Source: an uncultured Oleispira sp. (GTDB lineage Bacteria > Pseudomonadota > Gammaproteobacteria > Pseudomonadales > Oceanobacteraceae). Taken from it: a stretch of 64,000 nucleotides of DNA. The position numbers and the translations under genes were made by a program. Below are positions 22,602-32,252 of the stretch, one piece after another. How positions within the stretch are numbered: the stretch's first letter is position 1; every line of letters starts with the position of its first letter. Location: positions 62,001 to 126,000 of the forward strand of contig CAJVZR010000001.1 in assembly GCA_913019965.1 (NCBI GenBank). The letters are read 5' to 3'. The notes beneath the pieces were generated by a model. It had not been told where the DNA came from and did no database searches. It was given only the letters and a program-made list of their open reading frames with translations.

Positions 22602-22659
22602 TTTCTTTTCCTTTTTTCATTTCAATGGTTTAACTGAGTAATATCGATTATTCTATTTT

Positions 22660-23649
22660 CTAATGCATTAAACAAAACTGATTAATTTCTTTTTTCCCTT
22701 CAACGCATGCTTTGCCATCTACCGTCAAAGAGTCCAATGAAAGAATTTCCCGCTCCCCTTTTTCACGCGATACTTCAAGATAAAAAACAATATCTGACAA
22801 GCCCTCACCGGGAAAAAGTGAAACATCAATTTGGCGACTAAATAAACCTGCCTTTCGCGTCGCACCTGAGTGAGCATCAACAAGTGATCGATCCTCTCTG
22901 GCTATTTTTCGCCAGTATGTTTTTAGATCTTTTACCCACTTATAACCCTCAATTAAAACAAAGTGGGTTTTGTATTCGTTGGCACTATTCTTACTGAATA
23001 CAGCGATGTAAGGATTTTCAGTCTTTGTTTCAAACTGACGAATATCAACCAGGGTTTCAAGACTTAAATTTTTGATAGTGACAGCCTCTTCACTATAAGC
23101 CTTTGGCACCACCACAATTAACAGCAAGAGTAACAACCCGCCAAGGGTTAAAACTGTAATGTTTTGGTTCTTTTTCTTAAGGTTTTTCACACTGATCCAC
23201 ACTCCGGTAAGGCACATTAATAAAGTAAAAAAAATAAAAATATCAGCGGCTATCGTCCAAACAATATGAACATGACGGTTTTTATGTAAATCATTGAGTG
23301 TCGCAATAAAGCCATACTGAATCGTTTCAATTTCAACCATGTCACTTTCAATATTGATAACTTTTCGCCAGCCAGGACCTGACAATTCAAGTTCAGAAGT
23401 TTGAGTTAACGTCTCAAATCGAGAGTCTGAAAGTTGGATATCTTGTTGCTGTAAAATGTTAGGCAGTGCATCAATACTCGAAGTTTCTTGCTCGTAAATA
23501 GAGATGGAAGCCTTTTGTTCGAACCATGATGGGTGATTCAAAAAGAAACCCGTGATTAAATAAAAGCATAAAAGAAAGCAGAATATTAACGATAAGTAGC
23601 TGTGAATTTTTCTTATCGTTTTAGGTTTTAAATTGAGAATTGTTGCCAT
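22660..23649 (-). CDS. PepSY-associated TM domain protein
   Basis: 'RKIHSYLSLIFCFLLCFYLITGFFLNHPSWF', 'LNDLHKNRHVHIVWTIAADIFIFFTLLMCLTGVWI'. Confidence 0.8.
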   Translation of the reverse strand: MATILNLKPKTIRKIHSYLSLIFCFLLCFYLITGFFLNHPSWFEQKASISIYEQETSSIDALPNILQQQDIQLSDSRFETLTQTSELELSGPGWRKVINIESDMVEIETIQYGFIATLNDLHKNRHVHIVWTIAADIFIFFTLLMCLTGVWISVKNLKKKNQNITVLTLGGLLLLLLIVVVPKAYSEEAVTIKNLSLETLVDIRQFETKTENPYIAVFSKNSANEYKTHFVLIEGYKWVKDLKTYWRKIAREDRSLVDAHSGATRKAGLFSRQIDVSLFPGEGLSDIVFYLEVSREKGEREILSLDSLTVDGKACVEGKKEINQFCLMH

Positions 23650-23688
23650 GAATAAACCAGTACGTATCTATTTGTACGCATACTAGCG

Positions 23689-23720
23689 ACACCTTTGTGA
23701 CTTTCTTGTCACAAAGGTGT
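23689..23720. repeat. Perfect 13-bp inverted repeat (hairpin) between RND and PepSY genes
   Basis: ACACCTTTGTGAC tttctt GTCACAAAGGTGT; no T-run follows on the minus strand. Confidence 0.9.
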
Positions 23721-23726
23721 TGAACA

Positions 23727-26700
23727 TTACTTTTTACGCCAGTCCATGACAAAAGCATACAAAGAAGGCAATACTAATAAAGTGATGATTGACGAGAAGA
23801 CAATACCCCAGCCCATCACCAAGGCAATTGGCCCCATGTAATTATCATAACCTCCCCAGCCATACGCTAAAGGAATAAGTCCTGCGACCGTCGTAAGCGT
23901 TGTTAGCAAAACTGCGCGAAATCTAATCATCGCCCCAGATATCACAAAATCATCGACATCCTTGACAGCATCAATACTTTGCTTTTGGTAATGACACATT
24001 AAGACTAAGCAATTATTCACCATGACGCCTACCAGTCCGATAGAACCAACGATAGCAAAAAAGCTTAACGGTTCGTTGTGAACAAATAAAACCAAAGCAC
24101 AGGCCGCTACCCCTAACGGTACTATTAGCAAAACCAATACGCTGCGCCAAATAGAATCAAACAATAGAATCATAGTTAACATGATGGCTATCAAAGCGAT
24201 TCCCATTGCCATCGTTAAGCCACTCAATGCTTCCCTTGTTTCCTTTGCTTGTCCACTACTTACAAAACGCACACCCGAATAGTCTTTTGAAGAAAAATGC
24301 GCACGCATTGCATCATCAACTGCGATGGGGTCAGTCACTGACGATTCAATAGACGCTGATACTCGAATACTACGTTCACCGTTATAATGTTTAATAGCGG
24401 CTGGTGCTTCGCTTTGACTCCAGTTAACCAATTCACGTAATTGGATTAACTGGCCATTTGCTGCGCGCACCGTTAACTGTTCGAGTTCAGATAGTTCTCT
24501 GTCGTTACTTTCCAATAACAAGCGATAATGGACTTCTTCGTCACCCGCAAATACTCTACTGATTCGCTCCCCATCAATACTGAGTCTTAACGTCCGTGCA
24601 ATATCAAAGGTAGAAATGCCATAAGCTGCAATTAAGTCATAATCAATATCGACACTGATAATGGATTTCATTTCGGTAGATGCACGATTAACCCTATGCA
24701 CTCCAGGCTGCTGCTCAAGCCAACCTTTAATATCCGTCGCCATTTTATCTCGCATGGCGTCATCGCCTCCGACAACATTTAAATCTACTGGTCGTCCTTT
24801 CGGCGGGCCACCAGCATCAACCTCAAGCTCGATATCAACAAAGCCTTCAAGCTCTTCTACTGCTTGCTGCCAGCTTTGCAATACTTGCTCTGCATTAAGA
24901 CCTCTCTCTTTTGCCGGTTTAAGGCTCACTAAGAAAGAGCTATAAGGGGCACCAATGTCACTATACCAACGAACGACATTGTCTTTATCTGCAGCAATAA
25001 TATCCTCAAGCTGCTTATTTAGACGACGTGCATCATCAATATTGGCACTAGAGGCCACCTCGGTTTCTATTTCAATAATATAAGCTCCGCCTGTTGGGAA
25101 GAATGTATACGGCAGCTGCGTAAAAGCCCAAATCCCAACACTGAGGATAACAATAAACATTGCCGGCACGGTTTTATGGCGCTGCTTAACAAAGCCAGTT
25201 AATAGAACTTCAAACCTCACTGTTAGCGCTTGCATTAACTTAGAATTTTTCTCTTCTTTAAGCAATTGTTCACGTCTGCCTGCGAGTACAGAGCGTAAAT
25301 GTGAAGGCAAAACAAGAATGACATCGATGAACGAAAACAGGAGCGCCAAGCCAATGGTCAACGGCATAACATACAGCATCTTCCCACTATTGCCGGGCAA
25401 GAACATTAAAGGTAAAAACGCTAAGAAAGTCGTTAATAGGCTAGTAAAAACAGCCGGCATCACCTCTTTTATACCCTCTATGATAGCGCTATTGAGTTCT
25501 TCACCTGCTTCAAAGCGTTGCACAATTTTTTCTGAGACCACAACAGCATCATCAACGATAATCCCAATAATCAGAATCATCGCAGCCAGAGTATAGCCAT
25601 CTAAAACCTGCCCTAATGCCGGTAAAAGAGCAATCACGCCTAATAACGAGAAAGGTATCGATAATGCGACCCAGATTGAAACGTTTCGGTTCAACATCAG
25701 AGCAAGGGTTAAAATAACCAAGATCAGGCCCACTAAACCATTATTCTTGACGATATCGAACTTCGATTGAATTTCATCAGATAGATCAAAACCGACGACC
25801 AGCTCAACTTCTTTTATATTCTCGCCATATTGGCTCAGCAAATTTCTTACATCAGCAGCGGTATTTATCACATCCGCAGAATCAGACGTTCTTAAATCAA
25901 AGGCAATGACATGATGCCCATTAATATTGGCATAGCTTTGTGGACGCTCGAACCCAGATATAATATCTTCGGCGAGATCCTCCAGCTTCAATAAAGGCTG
26001 AGAACTTAGAATAATATTTTGCAAACCCTCGATGTCTTTAACTTCGGATAGAGTTAATACATCCTGCGCCGTTTTATAGGACTCAAGGCTTCCTCCTGTC
26101 ATTAAAACATTGCGCTGCTGAATTAAACTCGCAACTTCTGTTATGGTAAAACCATAACGTTCCAACTGTTCAGGCTCTAACTGAATCCAAAACTCTCGTG
26201 CCCGCATGTCCTTACTGATAACTTCGCCGATTCCAGGCAGTCGACGCAAACTAACCTCCAGCGCTCTTGCATGTTGACGCAACTCAGCATACGGCATATC
26301 ACCGCTAATACCGACGACCATAAAATCTAAACTGGATGATTTTTTCGTTCTCACAGAAGGTAATTGAGTAACCCCTGCTGGTAAATCTGATACTCTTGCG
26401 ACGGCATCTCGTATATCTTGATACGATTTTGCAACATCATTAATATCCGACTTGAGTTCAATACTGATTTCTGACTGCCCTTCCTCTGAGACCGAAGAGA
26501 ACTTTTTAATATCTGATAAAGTCAGTAATTCTTTTTCAATTCGACTAGTAACATTCGCTTCCACATCTTCCGCTGATGCCCCTGGATATTGAGTCACAAT
26601 ATCGGCCTTGCCTAAATCAACTCTAGGCAATTCAGCAAGCGGCAACGAGCTAATAGCATACAGACCCAATACTAATACCGCTGTTGTTAAAACATTGGCG

Positions 26701-26741
26701 ACCATCGAGCGATTTAATATGAACTCATATAACTTATTCAT
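23727..26741 (-). CDS. RND efflux transporter, inner-membrane subunit
   Basis: 1004 aa; 'GIIVDDAVVVSEKI', 'PLAELPRVDLGKADIVTQYPGASAEDVEANVTSRIE' AcrB/MexF-like motifs. Confidence 0.95.
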   Translation of the reverse strand: MNKLYEFILNRSMVANVLTTAVLVLGLYAISSLPLAELPRVDLGKADIVTQYPGASAEDVEANVTSRIEKELLTLSDIKKFSSVSEEGQSEISIELKSDINDVAKSYQDIRDAVARVSDLPAGVTQLPSVRTKKSSSLDFMVVGISGDMPYAELRQHARALEVSLRRLPGIGEVISKDMRAREFWIQLEPEQLERYGFTITEVASLIQQRNVLMTGGSLESYKTAQDVLTLSEVKDIEGLQNIILSSQPLLKLEDLAEDIISGFERPQSYANINGHHVIAFDLRTSDSADVINTAADVRNLLSQYGENIKEVELVVGFDLSDEIQSKFDIVKNNGLVGLILVILTLALMLNRNVSIWVALSIPFSLLGVIALLPALGQVLDGYTLAAMILIIGIIVDDAVVVSEKIVQRFEAGEELNSAIIEGIKEVMPAVFTSLLTTFLAFLPLMFLPGNSGKMLYVMPLTIGLALLFSFIDVILVLPSHLRSVLAGRREQLLKEEKNSKLMQALTVRFEVLLTGFVKQRHKTVPAMFIVILSVGIWAFTQLPYTFFPTGGAYIIEIETEVASSANIDDARRLNKQLEDIIAADKDNVVRWYSDIGAPYSSFLVSLKPAKERGLNAEQVLQSWQQAVEELEGFVDIELEVDAGGPPKGRPVDLNVVGGDDAMRDKMATDIKGWLEQQPGVHRVNRASTEMKSIISVDIDYDLIAAYGISTFDIARTLRLSIDGERISRVFAGDEEVHYRLLLESNDRELSELEQLTVRAANGQLIQLRELVNWSQSEAPAAIKHYNGERSIRVSASIESSVTDPIAVDDAMRAHFSSKDYSGVRFVSSGQAKETREALSGLTMAMGIALIAIMLTMILLFDSIWRSVLVLLIVPLGVAACALVLFVHNEPLSFFAIVGSIGLVGVMVNNCLVLMCHYQKQSIDAVKDVDDFVISGAMIRFRAVLLTTLTTVAGLIPLAYGWGGYDNYMGPIALVMGWGIVFSSIITLLVLPSLYAFVMDWRKK

Positions 26742-26742
26742 A

Positions 26743-27537
26743 TTATTCTCCTACGAGCTTCTGCTCAGCATCAGACAAACGAATACGTGCAGTAAAACCT
26801 GGGCGTAATTTAAAATCGCTATTCTCTAATATTGCTTCAACTCGATAACCTGGTTTAATCGTTGATGGTTGAGGGGCGATATGCGCAACCCTTGCCGAGA
26901 AATTAACATCATCGATAGCGGGAATAGTAACATTCACGATATCAAGCACATTAATTTGGGCTAAGTCATTCTCTAACAGATAAAAAACCACCTTTAGCTT
27001 GCTCATATCAACTAAGTCAAACATCATCGTCGATGTACTCAGTAGTTGGCCTTTTTCAATATGGCGTGCTCCCACCCAAGCATCAAACGGTGCAATAACG
27101 TTTGTTTTCTTCAATACGTTTTTGCTTAGTTCTAACTTAGCTTTAGCAACAGCCAGCTGCCCTTGACTGACTTCAAATAACTTTTCGCTTTCATCAAGCT
27201 GGCTTACTGAAGCATTCCCTTTATCATAAAGATCCTTAATACGTATCAATTGGCGTTCATTAGCCTTAAATTCTGCTTGGCTTAAAATAAATTCTGACTC
27301 GGCCAACTTGTACTGCAACTGATAACTTTCACTATCTAAATTGGCTAATACATCTCCCTGTTTAATTACGTCGCCGATATTGACTTTCACACTTTCCACC
27401 AGTGCAGTCACTTCATTACTAATCTGACTCGCCTTTATCGGCTCTAGAATACCAACCACCGTATTATCCCCATATGAAGTAGCTGAAGATAAAATGATTC
27501 CCATGGCATATAAGTAGCTTTTCGAATTATTCATCAA
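26743..27537 (-). CDS. RND periplasmic adaptor (membrane fusion protein)
   Basis: Biotinyl-lipoyl-like 'VESVKVNIGDVIKQGDVLANLDSESYQLQ', 'NVIAPFDAWVGARHIEKGQLLS'. Confidence 0.92.
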   Translation of the reverse strand: MMNNSKSYLYAMGIILSSATSYGDNTVVGILEPIKASQISNEVTALVESVKVNIGDVIKQGDVLANLDSESYQLQYKLAESEFILSQAEFKANERQLIRIKDLYDKGNASVSQLDESEKLFEVSQGQLAVAKAKLELSKNVLKKTNVIAPFDAWVGARHIEKGQLLSTSTMMFDLVDMSKLKVVFYLLENDLAQINVLDIVNVTIPAIDDVNFSARVAHIAPQPSTIKPGYRVEAILENSDFKLRPGFTARIRLSDAEQKLVGE

Positions 27538-27781
27538 TAGCTCCTACCTTCTGAGTAGAGTGTGATAACAATTTTAAATAAGAACAAATTTTCGTAATCA
27601 GAGGTGTCACTAGTACTGCACTTGGAAAAGCAACAATAAATGCTTTAGGCCAGGTCTGAAGCCAAAGGAATAACAAATTCTCAGTTAGGCCGTTGGCAAT
27701 TATTAATAACTGAACTGACATTAGCCCAGACATAAACAAGGCCATAAAAAAGGGGAAGTAAAAGCGTTCTAAAATTTTCAT
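27527..27781 (-). CDS. DUF2798-like small membrane protein
   Basis: 84 aa, 2 TM, 'PFFMALFMSGLMSVQLLIIANG…WPKAFIVAFPSAVLVTPL'; overlaps the adaptor gene by 11 bp. Confidence 0.75.
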   Translation of the reverse strand: MKILERFYFPFFMALFMSGLMSVQLLIIANGLTENLLFLWLQTWPKAFIVAFPSAVLVTPLITKICSYLKLLSHSTQKVGAIDE

Positions 27782-27816
27782 ATTGCTACCTTAGAAATAG
27801 TGAGTCTCTAAGGTAG

Positions 27817-27843
27817 CGCGACATACGTGATAGCTGTGTGATA
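27817..27843. promoter_or_regulatory. Direct repeat operator CGCGACATAcGTGATAgctgtGTGATA
   Basis: GTGATA-N5-GTGATA at 27827-27843 with 9-bp 5' extension CGCGACATA; 46-62 bp upstream of the DUF2798 start. Confidence 0.7.
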
Positions 27844-27855
27844 TTTGATCGATTA

Positions 27856-28800
27856 TTACATTGATTTTAGCGATGCTAAATAAGCCGCGATATTGACAAT
27901 GTCACTATCACTAAGAGGAGAAACTACAGGCAACATCTCTGCCGATATGCGAGTTTTAGATTTAAAACCGTGTAATTGACGAACCGTATAACTGGCAAAA
28001 TTACCAACGATAGAAGGTATCAGACCACCGCCCGTTAGATCTGGCCCATGACAAACAGTACAAGGAGCGGTTTTGCCGCCACCTGTCGTTACTATGTTTT
28101 TACCTTTTGCAATAGCCCCTTTTGGCACGTAACTGATAAAGCGACTTACTGGAACTCTCAATTTTGTCTGCTCTAAGTCCTCTGGAACTTCAATTATTCG
28201 CCCGTTAATCGACTCAACTCCAGCAGGCACAGCCACGGTACGCATTCGCGTATCATCTATGACAGTCAAGGGTACCGCATCAGTTTCAACGACATCCAAA
28301 AAGTCCTGACGTTTCAAGCTTGCAAACCACACCGCAGCCTCTTTTCTTTCTTCCATAGTCATTACTTCAGCCATACGGTTCATATGACCAGAGTAATCCA
28401 AGCGACTACCCGATGAAAAATCTTCCAATTGTCGTTCGATATAAGACGCAGACAGACCGGCTAATGAGGCCGATTCGGGGTGACCCAAGCCTGAAGCTAA
28501 ATGACAAGACGCACAAGCCCATACCTTAGGCTTTTTCCCATGCTTAACAATATCAGGCATTGCCGCGTGGTCACCTTCATTCCAGTCCGGAGCGTTGAAT
28601 TTATCATCGATTGCCTGCTGAGAGTATTGCTTATTACTACCCGCTATTCTCCATAACTTCGTCATATCTTGCTCTTGATCAATCTCCGAACCACGAGTTG
28701 GCGTTGACCATAACGGCGCACCTGCAATCACATTATCGGCTTGAGCTAAAAGCGCATTAAGACAGCCTATGGACAAAGTAAGCGCAATTAATATTTTCAT
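27856..28800 (-). CDS. Diheme cytochrome c (c4-like)
   Basis: Two heme motifs 'CASCHLASGLGHPES' and 'CTVCHGPDLTGGGLIPSIVG'; signal peptide. Confidence 0.88.
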   Translation of the reverse strand: MKILIALTLSIGCLNALLAQADNVIAGAPLWSTPTRGSEIDQEQDMTKLWRIAGSNKQYSQQAIDDKFNAPDWNEGDHAAMPDIVKHGKKPKVWACASCHLASGLGHPESASLAGLSASYIERQLEDFSSGSRLDYSGHMNRMAEVMTMEERKEAAVWFASLKRQDFLDVVETDAVPLTVIDDTRMRTVAVPAGVESINGRIIEVPEDLEQTKLRVPVSRFISYVPKGAIAKGKNIVTTGGGKTAPCTVCHGPDLTGGGLIPSIVGNFASYTVRQLHGFKSKTRISAEMLPVVSPLSDSDIVNIAAYLASLKSM

Positions 28801-28838
28801 TTTTTAAATACCTTTCATTAAACCTGCAACCAAAATAA

Positions 28839-28865
28839 CGCGACATAAGTGATATTTAGGTGATA
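28839..28865. promoter_or_regulatory. Direct repeat operator CGCGACATAaGTGATAtttagGTGATA
   Basis: GTGATA-N5-GTGATA at 28849-28865 with identical 9-bp extension; 49-65 bp upstream of the cytochrome c start. Confidence 0.7.
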
Positions 28866-28936
28866 TCGCTTAATCATGCTTCGGCTTGGTAGCGATTATT
28901 TAAAAGGAAAATTATTTAGATTATATTTTTAACGGT

Positions 28937-28953
28937 GTGATAAGAATGTGATA
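28937..28953. promoter_or_regulatory. Direct repeat operator GTGATAagaatGTGATA
   Basis: Fourth GTGATA-N5-GTGATA, in the divergent intergenic region near the AraC-family gene. Confidence 0.65.
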
Positions 28954-29065
28954 AAAATAAATAAACCCGTCTTTTGTATCTCGACAGGCCAAGAAAATTT
29001 AAATCCTTGACCCATTGAGTAATGCAGCGTTATTTTTATTTCGCTTTACTGATTTTGAGATAGAT

Positions 29066-30082
29066 ATGAATCATCAACCTACCGTCATCGCCAGCTATGT
29101 AAAAACGTTAACCAAATCCCTAATAGACCTAAATATCAAACATGACACTATAGTACCTCTTGCTTGGAGTTCAGCCAGTACGGATAGCAGAATTCCATTA
29201 TCCCAGATTAATACATTTTGGCATTCTCTTGTTTCTCTCAACGCTGACAAAAGCCTTGGATTAAAAGTCGCTCTTAACATTCATAACAATAGCTTCCATC
29301 AACTTGGGCTATTGGCCCAACAATGTAAAAACCTCGAAGAAGCATGGAAAATGGCCACTCAATTTTATCGTTTGGTTTCCGAAGCAGGCACCTTGTCTTC
29401 AGAAATCACTGAAGAACATTTTGTGCTTACTTTCGAACCCTGCAAGATCGTTCCTGAACTAACCGTCCAACAAATGGAAGGGATGATGGGAGCTGTTTTT
29501 CAATATGCTTTAAGTATCATGGAAGGTGACTTTCAATTATATTCTGTAGAATTACAGCATCCTCCTACGTCGAATTCATCCCTTTACCACAAAGTATTTA
29601 AGTGTCCGATTATTTTCAATAGCCGCTATTATCGTCTGTATATCCCAAAGAGCGAATTAATAAAGCCCATTCCTCTGGCCTCTGAATCAATGAGAAAGTT
29701 GCATTTATCGGTTACTCAGAATAAACAGTTAGAATATGAGAATTTGAGACGGCCTGAAGGCGATCTACATTTTAAAATCTATGAGTTGCTACGAATTAGT
29801 TTACCCGAGAAGATTCCGACGTTAGATGAATGTGCTACAAACTTTCATACTTCGGCGAGCACACTTAAAAGAAAGCTCAAAAAAAGTGGTATGTGCTACT
29901 CAGACATTATTAATCAAGTAAGAAAGGATATTGCATTTCAATTACTTAATGATCATCAATTATCCATTAATGACATTGTTTATCGTACTGGTTTTACTTG
30001 CTCAACTAATTTCTATAGATCCTTCAAAAAATGGTCGGACTTAACCCCAGTAGAATATCGTAAAAGTAGAGCTATTAATTGA
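29066..30082 (+). CDS. AraC-family transcriptional regulator (Arabinose_bd-type N-terminus)
   Basis: C-terminal HTH 'PTLDECATNFHTSASTLKRKLKKSGMCYSDIINQVRKDIAFQLLNDHQLSINDIVYRTGFTCSTNFYRSFKKWSDLTPVEYRK'; start moved from TTG 29015 to ATG. Confidence 0.92.
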   Translation: MNHQPTVIASYVKTLTKSLIDLNIKHDTIVPLAWSSASTDSRIPLSQINTFWHSLVSLNADKSLGLKVALNIHNNSFHQLGLLAQQCKNLEEAWKMATQFYRLVSEAGTLSSEITEEHFVLTFEPCKIVPELTVQQMEGMMGAVFQYALSIMEGDFQLYSVELQHPPTSNSSLYHKVFKCPIIFNSRYYRLYIPKSELIKPIPLASESMRKLHLSVTQNKQLEYENLRRPEGDLHFKIYELLRISLPEKIPTLDECATNFHTSASTLKRKLKKSGMCYSDIINQVRKDIAFQLLNDHQLSINDIVYRTGFTCSTNFYRSFKKWSDLTPVEYRKSRAIN

Positions 30083-30273
30083 GCTATATCGATGCAAGTT
30101 TGAACTCAATTACACTATCTCGACGGTGAACAAAATCATAGGATATCACCTCTACAACCTCCTAACTCAATCATTAGAAAACCCGCTCTTAAACAATGGA
30201 ACTGTCATTTGATAATTAACAGCGTTCACCCTATTAAACAGGGCGCGAACACATAATAATAAGAGTACAGAAT

Positions 30274-31356
30274 ATGATAAATAGATTAGCTCTATTCGTT
30301 TTAATAACAATTACTCAGCTGTCTTCTGCTGATAGTTTTCCTCAATCGACGTTTGATAACTTAGATTATGGCCTCTACTGGTCAGGACCTAACAGTCAAT
30401 ATGAAAAAGCAGGAGCTCACACAGCTAACGGCAGTCAATTCTATGACCCAGCCAAACCGACATTAATATACGTTCATGGCTGGGCAGATAAATCCAGCAC
30501 AACTCAAACCCGTGAAGATTTCAATAATACCCGTAACGGTCGACCTGACGTCGATTTTGCTGCGATGTGGAGAAATCACGGTTATAACATTGGTATCATG
30601 TATTGGAACCAATTCTCTGACGAAGCTGAAGTAAAAGATGCCGAAGCAAAAATCTGGTCTGCTACGGGCCGAAAAGGGATGCGCTGGAGAAATAGTCAAG
30701 GCATCTATGCAACGACAAATAGTCGATCAAATGTCAGTGATTTATTAGTACATAGCTACATCACCGCAATGACTCAATATGCTGGCAATGATATTCGTAT
30801 AGCTGGCCACAGTTTAGGTAACCAACTTGCCATTAAAATGACTCATATGCTAAAGCAAGAAGCACAAAGCGGCTTAATTCCTGCTAACATCGTACCTGAT
30901 CGGGTTTCTTTACTGGACTCGTTTTATTCAAAATACGCTAAGGATTATTTGAATGGCCGCTGGAATTCAGGTGTCGCCAAGGACATGGTTGTAGAGTTAA
31001 AAAATTATGGTACCGCCATTGACTCTTATCGTTCCTCATCTATCACGACCACTGAGTTTGCTGGCGACAAAGCCATTCAGCTTCATAACGAAGTCGCATT
31101 TGTAGAGATGGGCAGTAAATTTTTCTATTGGTGGGATATTGGTCGCAAACATATTTCTGCGACTTGGATGTACTTATGGTCCATTGACTCTCCAATGCCT
31201 CACATAAGCAATAGTAGTTATTCTGGCATATCCGCAGCAACTCCCAATTGGATCATTCGTGACTGGATGTATTCAAACCGCAGAGCAGTCCAGAGTCATG
31301 GTTTATATAGCAAAACCCCTGCTGATAATAAATTCACAACCAAAGGCCGCTTATAA
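30274..31356 (+). CDS. Secreted lipase-like alpha/beta hydrolase
   Basis: Signal peptide; 'LIYVHGWAD' and 'IAGHSLGNQLA' nucleophile elbow. Confidence 0.82.
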   Translation: MINRLALFVLITITQLSSADSFPQSTFDNLDYGLYWSGPNSQYEKAGAHTANGSQFYDPAKPTLIYVHGWADKSSTTQTREDFNNTRNGRPDVDFAAMWRNHGYNIGIMYWNQFSDEAEVKDAEAKIWSATGRKGMRWRNSQGIYATTNSRSNVSDLLVHSYITAMTQYAGNDIRIAGHSLGNQLAIKMTHMLKQEAQSGLIPANIVPDRVSLLDSFYSKYAKDYLNGRWNSGVAKDMVVELKNYGTAIDSYRSSSITTTEFAGDKAIQLHNEVAFVEMGSKFFYWWDIGRKHISATWMYLWSIDSPMPHISNSSYSGISAATPNWIIRDWMYSNRRAVQSHGLYSKTPADNKFTTKGRL

Positions 31357-31391
31357 ACACTTAAGCTACCTTATTTTCGAAGAGAGAAACG

Positions 31392-32132
31392 TTGAATATT
31401 TTAATGTTATTACCAGATCTTGATTACGATCCGACAGAAAGTGCCGTACCGTGGAAGAAGTTGTATGATGACAATCATACAATAACGTTCTCAACACCTT
31501 CTGGGAATGTCGCCTATGCTGACGAACGGTTGGTATTCAAGGGATTCTCTCTTCTCTCTCCTTTATTTATGACAAAAAAATCTGATCTAAAAAAGTATCA
31601 ATTGATGATTGAGGCCATGGAGGGTCAGTCAGTTTTAGCACTCGATTGTATTGACCCCTCCATGTATGACGCACTACTTATTCCTGGTGGGCATGCGCAG
31701 GGAGTAAAAGCACTTTTGGAATCTGATGATGCATACCGTATTTGCCGTCATTTTATGTCAGAAGATAAACCCGTAGCAGCCGTTTGCCATGGCGTATTAT
31801 TGCTTGCACGCACAACGGCTAATGATGGCACCTCTGTTCTACATAGCAGAAAGACGACATCTCTAACGAATACCCTTGAATTTCCCGCGTGGCTTCTCAC
31901 TGCACCTTGGCTAGGTAGGTACTACCGTACCTATAATAAAAGCGTGGAATCTGAAGTAAGAGCTGCAATTGGTGGTAAAGGAACATTCCTTTCAGGCCCT
32001 TTATTTCCGATTCGAGATAGTCACACGAATACCGCACCAGGCTTCATTGTTCGTGACGGCAATTATTTATCAGCTCGATGGCCCGGTGATTGTAATAGGT
32101 TCGCACAGGAGTTCGCCAAAATGCTGGATTAA
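31392..32132 (+). CDS. DJ-1/PfpI-family protein
   Basis: 'YDALLIPGGHAQGVKALLES' and 'PVAAVCHGVLLLAR' nucleophile Cys. Confidence 0.9.
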   Translation: MNILMLLPDLDYDPTESAVPWKKLYDDNHTITFSTPSGNVAYADERLVFKGFSLLSPLFMTKKSDLKKYQLMIEAMEGQSVLALDCIDPSMYDALLIPGGHAQGVKALLESDDAYRICRHFMSEDKPVAAVCHGVLLLARTTANDGTSVLHSRKTTSLTNTLEFPAWLLTAPWLGRYYRTYNKSVESEVRAAIGGKGTFLSGPLFPIRDSHTNTAPGFIVRDGNYLSARWPGDCNRFAQEFAKMLD

Positions 32133-32252
32133 AGAGTAATTAATTGACTCTACTTGCACTTTTTTTTGCAATCTCACGACATTCCTTTCGCTTTTATCCG
32201 CCTAAACCTATACTTGTTAAATTAAATCATTACTATTTAGAGGTCTATAATC

